NCBI RefSeq assembly: GCF_947495625.1
Contig: NZ_CANLZW010000002.1
Coordinates: forward strand, 1-64,000
Source: an uncultured Cocleimonas sp.
Lineage (GTDB): Bacteria; Pseudomonadota; Gammaproteobacteria; Thiotrichales; Thiotrichaceae
Length of the DNA stretch: 64,000 nt
Reading direction: 5' to 3'
Position 1 is the first letter of the stretch. Every line of letters begins with the position of its first letter. This document shows positions 59,541-64,000 of the stretch, piece by piece. The position numbers and the translations under genes were made by a program. The notes beneath the pieces were generated by a model that ran no database searches, was not told where the DNA came from, and worked only from the letters and a program-made list of their open reading frames with translations.

Positions 59541-60167
59541 ATGAGTCAATATTTCGAAATACATCCAGATAATCCACAAAGCCGTTTAATCAAACAGTCA
59601 GTAGATATTATCAAAAAAGGCGGTGTGATTATTTATCCAACCGATTCGAGTTATGCAATCGGTTGCCACTTGGGCGATAAAAAAGCGATGGATCGAATCC
59701 GTATGATTCGACAGCTGGACAAAAGCCACGATTTTACCTTGGTTTGTAGAGACTTATCTGAAATCTCACAATATGCGGTTGTTGATAATTTGAACTATCG
59801 ATTAATGAAATCACTGACTCCGGGGCCTTATACGTTTATTTTGCCGGCAACGCGTGAAGTACCAAAACGTTTGCTAAACCCTAAACGTAAAACAATTGGA
59901 ATACGTGTACCTGATAACGCTGTTTGCTCTGCATTGCTTGAAGAGTTAGATCAGCCAATCATGTCAAGTACACTATGCCTGCCACATGATGAATTCCCTT
60001 TAACAGACCCGTTCCAGATCAGATTAAAACTAGAAAGCGTTGTGGATTTAATTGTCGATGGTGGTTATAGCGGACACGAGGCAACTACCGTGGTTAGTCT
60101 TATCAATGATAAGCCTGAGATATTACGTCATGGATTAGGCAGTGCTGACTGGCTTCAACAACACTAA
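59541..60167 (+). CDS. yciO: YciO family (Sua5/YrdC-fold) protein
   Basis: This protein of about 208 residues matches YciO over its whole length: 'MSQYFEIHPDNPQSRLIKQS', 'GVIIYPTDSSYAIGCHLGDK', 'SHDFTLVCRDLSEISQYAVV', 'TPGPYTFILPATREVPKRLL' and 'KRKTIGIRVPDN'. The fold binds ATP and double-stranded RNA; unlike TsaC the tRNA-modifying role is unproven. ATG at 59541 is the family start; an in-frame TTG is 15 bp upstream. It is divergent from yciB with a 77-bp gap between family starts. Confidence 0.92.
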   Translation: MSQYFEIHPDNPQSRLIKQSVDIIKKGGVIIYPTDSSYAIGCHLGDKKAMDRIRMIRQLDKSHDFTLVCRDLSEISQYAVVDNLNYRLMKSLTPGPYTFILPATREVPKRLLNPKRKTIGIRVPDNAVCSALLEELDQPIMSSTLCLPHDEFPLTDPFQIRLKLESVVDLIVDGGYSGHEATTVVSLINDKPEILRHGLGSADWLQQH

Positions 60168-60223
60168 TCGCAAAACATTTCGCCTAAAAAATAATACATA
60201 AAAAAACATAGAAATATAAATAA

Positions 60224-60874
60224 ATGAATATAGATAACATTATCTACAATATTGCCGTTTGGTCTTTACCGGTATTATTTGCCATAACCATTCACGAAGT
60301 TGCACACGGCTGGGTGGCAAGCAAACTAGGCGATCAAACAGCTAAGATGCTGGGTCGTTTAACGCTAAATCCCTTTAAACACATTGATCCCATCGGCACA
60401 GTGGTTGTGCCATTAGCGATGGTATTACTGCAAACCGGTTTTGTATTCGGCTGGGCCAAGCCAGTGCCGGTTAATATGAGAAACTTAAACTCCCCCAGAA
60501 AAGATATGGCGATTGTTGCTGCTGCAGGCCCAATCTCTAATTTAATCATGGCTGTCTTCTGGGTATTTGTTTTCAAACTAGGTTCATCTGTCATCACCGA
60601 CCCCAACATAGCTAAAGGCATTATGGCGATGGGACAAGCTGGCATTATGATTAACCTGATTTTATTTGTTTTTAACTTACTCCCAATTCCGCCCTTAGAT
60701 GGAAGTAAAGTTCTATCGGCCATCGTCCCTCCTTCTGTTTCTGCTATGATGGATAAAATAGAACCTTATGGTTTATTTATCGTGATCGGGCTGCTTTATT
60801 TTGGTGTACTAAATGCCATCATTTCTCCCGTACTGGATTTCTTTTTAAAAACCATTGGTTCGCTTTTCTTTTAA
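60224..60874 (+). CDS. M50 site-2-protease family membrane metalloprotease
   Basis: This 216-residue protein has about six helices with the zinc-binding HEVAHGW (His24, Glu25, His28) in the first helix. The third ligand Asp is in 'NLLPIPPLDGSKVL' (near 158). It is the short SREBP/M50B type without PDZ domains, distinct from RseP. It is encoded just before trpS, a common arrangement (M50-trpS-scpA-scpB) in gammaproteobacteria. The natural substrate is unknown. Confidence 0.9.
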   Translation: MNIDNIIYNIAVWSLPVLFAITIHEVAHGWVASKLGDQTAKMLGRLTLNPFKHIDPIGTVVVPLAMVLLQTGFVFGWAKPVPVNMRNLNSPRKDMAIVAAAGPISNLIMAVFWVFVFKLGSSVITDPNIAKGIMAMGQAGIMINLILFVFNLLPIPPLDGSKVLSAIVPPSVSAMMDKIEPYGLFIVIGLLYFGVLNAIISPVLDFFLKTIGSLFF

Positions 60875-60930
60875 AGAAAAAAATCATTGCTCACTTTTTG
60901 TAACAAATATAAGTAAAACCGTTTTAATTT

Positions 60931-62148
60931 ATGAATACACAAATTCCACAAAATCAACGTGTCGTATCTGGCATGCGTCCCACTGGCAAACTTCACCTAG
61001 GTCATTATCACGGCGTTTTAAAAAACTGGGTTGAAATGCAATTAAACTACGAATGCTTCTTCTTCGTAGCTGATTGGCACGCGCTAACCACACACTACGA
61101 TGATCCAAGTGGCACACCACAACATGTGGAAGATATGGTGATTGATTGGTTAGCAGCGGGAATTAGCCCAAGCTCTGCAACCATCTTCTTACAATCTGAA
61201 GTTCCTGAGCATGCAGAGTTACACCTACTGCTCTCAATGATTACACCATTAAGCTGGTTAGAGCGTGTGCCTACTTATAAAGATCAACAAGAGAAATTAC
61301 GTGAGAAAGATTTAGCAACCTATGGATTCCTTGGTTATCCCCTACTCCAGTCTGCAGATATTTTGCTTTATAAAGCAGATATGGTTCCAGTGGGTGAAGA
61401 TCAGGTAGCTCATATCGAACTCACTCGTGAAGTGGCTAGACGTTTTAATCATATCTATGGTCGTGAGCCAGATTTTGAAGAAAAAGCAGAAGCCGCCATT
61501 CATAAAATTGGCAAAAAGAATTCAAAACTTTACCGTGATCTACGCAAGCGTTATCAGGAACAGGGTGACCTCGAAGCTTTGGATATTGGTCAGGCACTTT
61601 TAGAAGCACAACAGAATATATCTGTCGGCGACAAAGAACGTTTATTTGGCTATCTGGAAGGCATGGGAAAAATCATCCTACCTGAGCCAGAAGCAAAATT
61701 AACTAAAGCCTCTCGCATGCCCGGCTTAGATGGTCAGAAAATGTCTAAATCATACGGCAATACTATCGGCTTACGTGAAGACCCCGATGTACTCGACGAG
61801 AAAATTCGTAAGATGCCAACTGATCCTGCACGCGCCCGTTTAACCGACCCAGGAAACCCTGAAAAGTGCCCAGTCTTTGAACTACACAAAGTCTATTCGG
61901 ATGATTCACGACTTCAATGGGTGAACGAAGGGTGCCGTAACGCATCATTTGGTTGTTTAGACTGCAAAAAGCCATTGATCGAAGCCGTACAAGAGGAGAT
62001 GCAACCGATTCGTGAAAGAGCTCAAATGTTTGAGAATGATCGTACAGCAGTGAGAGCTATTATTAGCGAAGGCAGCGAGGCGGCGCGTGATGTCGCACGC
62101 GAAACGTTGACCGATGTGGTTGAAGCGATGCGATTTTCAAATCAATAG
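60931..62148 (+). CDS. trpS: Tryptophanyl-tRNA synthetase with Fe-S-type cysteine motif
   Basis: This 405-residue class I synthetase has the HIGH-like HLGH (22-25, in TGKLHLGHYHG) and KMSKS at 270-274. The 'YPLLQSADILLYKADMVPVGEDQ' recognition region also fits (from about 132). It is the long type with an insertion carrying Cys313, Cys335, Cys342 and Cys345 (C-x21-C-x6-C-x2-C). This is nearly the spacing that binds a [4Fe-4S] cluster in Thermotoga maritima TrpS (C-x22-C-x6-C-x2-C). The gene is otherwise intact and heads a plus-strand run with scpA and scpB. Confidence 0.93.
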   Translation: MNTQIPQNQRVVSGMRPTGKLHLGHYHGVLKNWVEMQLNYECFFFVADWHALTTHYDDPSGTPQHVEDMVIDWLAAGISPSSATIFLQSEVPEHAELHLLLSMITPLSWLERVPTYKDQQEKLREKDLATYGFLGYPLLQSADILLYKADMVPVGEDQVAHIELTREVARRFNHIYGREPDFEEKAEAAIHKIGKKNSKLYRDLRKRYQEQGDLEALDIGQALLEAQQNISVGDKERLFGYLEGMGKIILPEPEAKLTKASRMPGLDGQKMSKSYGNTIGLREDPDVLDEKIRKMPTDPARARLTDPGNPEKCPVFELHKVYSDDSRLQWVNEGCRNASFGCLDCKKPLIEAVQEEMQPIRERAQMFENDRTAVRAIISEGSEAARDVARETLTDVVEAMRFSNQ

Positions 62149-62176
62149 TTAATACAAACCTTTCTTACGAGAATCA

Positions 62177-63007
62177 ATGACCAACGATACAGACACAAAG
62201 CACCACATACCCAAACAAGGCGAGCTACCATTTGCCATTGTTCAAGGTGAAGCGGTTTCTGCGCCGCCTGAAGATCTGTATATTCCGCCTGATGCCCTTG
62301 AGGTTTTTCTTGAAACCTTTGAAGGGCCACTGGATTTATTGCTGTATTTAATCCGTCGCCAAAATCTGGATATTCTGGATATCCCGATTGCTGAAATTAC
62401 CTCCCAGTACATGGATTATGTCGAGATGATGCGCAATATCAATCTCGATTTGGCGGCTGAGTATTTAGTGATGGCAGCGATGCTGGCAGAAATCAAATCT
62501 CGAATGTTGTTACCGCGCCATGAAGAAGTGGAAGATGAAGAAGACCCGCGCGCCGAGCTGGTTAAACGACTTCAAGAATACGAACGCTTTAAACAGGCAG
62601 CATCAGACATAGATGAATTACCACGCACGGGACGTGAAAACTTCCCAACTTCTGTAGAAGTCATTCTTGATAACCAGGAAAAACCAGAACCGGAAGTAGA
62701 CTTACGTGAGATCCTGTTAGCCTTTCAAAACATACTTAAGCACGTCGATATGCAAAAGCACCATGAAATCGAGCGCGAAGAAATATCAATACGTGAACGC
62801 ATGACACACGTCCTGTCTAGGCTGGATGCTGATAATTTTATCGAGTTCCAAAGCTTATTCACATTTAAAGAAGGACGTCTGGGTGTTGTTGTCACCTTGA
62901 TGGCGGTGCTTGAATTACTTAAACTCAAAGTCATCGATATGGTGCAAGCCGAGGCGTTTGCCCCCATCTATTTAAAACCTGTTTCCAGTACAGAAGAAAT
63001 TATATAG
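62177..63007 (+). CDS. scpA: Condensin-like segregation protein ScpA
   Basis: This 276-residue kleisin has the ScpA core 'ALEVFLETFEGPLDLLLYLIRRQNLDILDIPIAEIT' (from about 42, quoted in family form). 'AAEYLVMAAMLAEIKSRMLLP' and the C-terminal winged helix ('FIEFQSLFTFKEGRLGVVVTLMAVLELLK') follow. It bridges the SMC heads with ScpB. It follows trpS by 28 bp. An N-terminal extension of about 35 polar residues precedes the family core. Confidence 0.93.
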   Translation: MTNDTDTKHHIPKQGELPFAIVQGEAVSAPPEDLYIPPDALEVFLETFEGPLDLLLYLIRRQNLDILDIPIAEITSQYMDYVEMMRNINLDLAAEYLVMAAMLAEIKSRMLLPRHEEVEDEEDPRAELVKRLQEYERFKQAASDIDELPRTGRENFPTSVEVILDNQEKPEPEVDLREILLAFQNILKHVDMQKHHEIEREEISIRERMTHVLSRLDADNFIEFQSLFTFKEGRLGVVVTLMAVLELLKLKVIDMVQAEAFAPIYLKPVSSTEEII

Positions 63008-63074
63008 ATGATAAATAGCATTCAGAAAAAACTGCTTGAGCTCTGCATAAATTCCATTTACGTTTTTAAACAAC

Positions 63075-63108
63075 AAAAACATAATGTCATTCAAAGTAGG
63101 GGGGTGTC
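63075..63108 (-). repeat. Dispersed C6/T6 element, copy 13 (long spacer)
   Basis: The plus strand has A5, a spacer about four bases longer than in other copies, then AAAGTAGGGGGGTGTC. The core is perfect. It sits between scpA and scpB, the only copy inside an apparent operon. Confidence 0.82.
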
Positions 63109-63149
63109 TTTTAACTCTTCTATTAAACAAGAAACATAACGAATTAGAC

Positions 63150-63887
63150 ATGCAAATAGAAAAACTACAAAATATTCTGGAGGCACTACTGATTAGTGCT
63201 GAAAAACCACTAAGCATCGATAAACTTTTAGGTTTTTTCCAGACAGAAGACCTGGTGAATCGAAATGATGTAAAGCAAGCTTTAGCGTTAATTCAGGAAA
63301 CCTTTGAAGCACGCGGGTTCGAATTAATAGAAACAGCGAGCGGCTTTCGCTTTCAAACAAAGTCAGAATATAAACAATGGGTTACGCAACATTGGGATGA
63401 AAAACCCGCAAGATATTCCAGAGCATTATTAGAAACTCTTGCATTGATTGTTTATCGCCAACCGATAACTCGTGCAGAAATTGAGGACATTCGCGGCGTT
63501 GCTGTTAGTTCGAATATTATCAAAACACTTCAGGAAAGAGACTGGATCAGAGTCGTTGGGCATAAAGAAGTACCTGGTCGACCTGCCCTGCTCGGTACAA
63601 CTCGTCAATTCCTTGATTACTTTAATCTTAAGTCTCTGGATGAAATGCCGAGCTTGAGCGAAATTCAGGATATCGATAAACTTTACCCTGAACTTGATCT
63701 GGGACCTTTGCAAAATTTGACGGAAGCTGCTGAAGAACAGGAAAGGGAAGAAGATGAAGACGAACATATTGAAGATAAACCGATGGATATCTTTGATATT
63801 GACGAAATCGAAATTAATGAGAGCAGTATAGACAGCCTGAATGCAAAAATTAAAAGCGAAGCAGATCAAGAATCAAACGATACATAG
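63150..63887 (+). CDS. scpB: Condensin-like segregation protein ScpB
   Basis: This protein of about 245 residues has the ScpB core 'QNILEALLISAEKPLSIDKLLGFF', 'LIETASGFRFQTKSEYKQWV', 'RALLETLALIVYRQPITRAEIEDIRGVAVS' and 'VGHKEVPGRPALLGTTRQFLDYF' (shown from residues 6, 56, 86 and about 125). The frame is open to an ATG at 63084, but that start lies in front of, and reads through, an element copy. The ATG at 63150 gives the family N-terminus and is preferred. The tail beyond about 200 is acidic and low complexity. Confidence 0.9.
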   Translation: MQIEKLQNILEALLISAEKPLSIDKLLGFFQTEDLVNRNDVKQALALIQETFEARGFELIETASGFRFQTKSEYKQWVTQHWDEKPARYSRALLETLALIVYRQPITRAEIEDIRGVAVSSNIIKTLQERDWIRVVGHKEVPGRPALLGTTRQFLDYFNLKSLDEMPSLSEIQDIDKLYPELDLGPLQNLTEAAEEQEREEDEDEHIEDKPMDIFDIDEIEINESSIDSLNAKIKSEADQESNDT

Positions 63888-64000
63888 CTGCTACTAGTCA
63901 ATAAATTAGCGAACAAAAAACACTTATAGATTACGAAAAATTAATAAATAATTAAAGATTTAGAACATGTAAATGATTAATAATCATACAATATTGATCA
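63888..64000. other. Right edge, nothing recognised
   Basis: This A+T-rich intergenic sequence has no open frame, hairpin or element copy, and presumably leads to the next gene beyond the window. Confidence 0.4.

Noticed and set aside
63084..63149. Upstream start for scpB
   Set aside because: The extra residues come from reading through element copy 13 and have no counterpart in the family.
1..64000. CRISPR arrays, tRNA or rRNA genes, intact transposases or prophage genes
   Set aside because: None of the expected spaced repeats, cloverleaf patterns or recognisable proteins were found.

Overview
The window is chromosomal DNA from an A+T-rich gammaproteobacterium, probably marine. The housekeeping genes at the right end (trpS, scpAB, yciO, yciB, ygfZ) are of proteobacterial type. 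The accessory content (DMSP demethylase, a YehZYXW-type osmolyte importer, a TAXI-type TRAP transporter, a type VI secretion system) fits a marine bacterium living with algae or animals. A Thiotrichales-like assignment (Leucothrix/Cocleimonas relatives) is only a guess. No tRNA, rRNA, CRISPR array, intact IS element or prophage was seen.

Layout. (1) 190-18930, all on the minus strand: the sheath, baseplate, ATPase and effector half of a T6SS (tssB, tssC, hcp, tagJ, tssE, tssF, tssG, clpV, vgrG). It is followed by a cargo module: DUF6484, DUF2169, a ketosynthase-like protein, a DUF4150 PAAR-like tip, a GHH-type nuclease effector, a candidate immunity protein and a TIGR02270 protein. The membrane-complex genes tssJ/K/L/M are not in the window. 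(2) 19297-31363: an FNR-like regulator, then a DMSP/methanethiol block. It holds an enoyl-CoA hydratase and a thioesterase on the minus strand, and a plus-strand operon of metY-like O-acetylhomoserine sulfhydrylase, alpha/beta hydrolase, hydroxyacyl-CoA dehydrogenase/hydratase fusion, dmdB-like ligase, dmdA and a thioesterase. An isochorismatase-fold hydrolase and an MhpD-like hydratase follow. (3) 31360-35166: a four-gene ABC importer in yehZYXW order, plausibly for betaine or DMSP. (4) 35518-40283: an interrupted small ORF, a second FNR-like regulator, a FixJ-like regulator, a PAS hybrid kinase and a single-domain receiver. (5) 40387-50910: an EamA exporter, moeA and moaB, an RND efflux pair, MarR, three tandem Tat-exported paralogues of unknown function and a LysE exporter. 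(6) 50998-55225: a TAXI TRAP transporter with UspA. (7) 55583-63887: conserved housekeeping genes.

The most unusual signal is not a gene. A strongly conserved element of about 29 nt occurs thirteen times in 63 kb, plus at least one decayed copy. It has the core CACCCCCCTACTT, then an A/T tetramer, six bases (RRGCRC) and a T6 tract. It lies almost entirely at transcription-unit borders and in both orientations. One copy is embedded in frame in a coding sequence without disturbing a family-typical motif. The core plus helically phased T-tracts resembles the architecture of Pasteurellaceae DNA-uptake sequences. A repetitive extragenic element or a protein-binding site are the alternatives.

How the parts fit: osmolyte import, DmdA demethylation, DmdB CoA ligation and crotonase hydration would turn DMSP into methanethiol, which the MetY-type enzyme could assimilate into methionine. 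The acyl-CoA dehydrogenase step (DmdC) is not encoded here. The two FNR-type regulators, the sensor cascade and the molybdopterin genes suggest redox- or oxygen-controlled metabolism.
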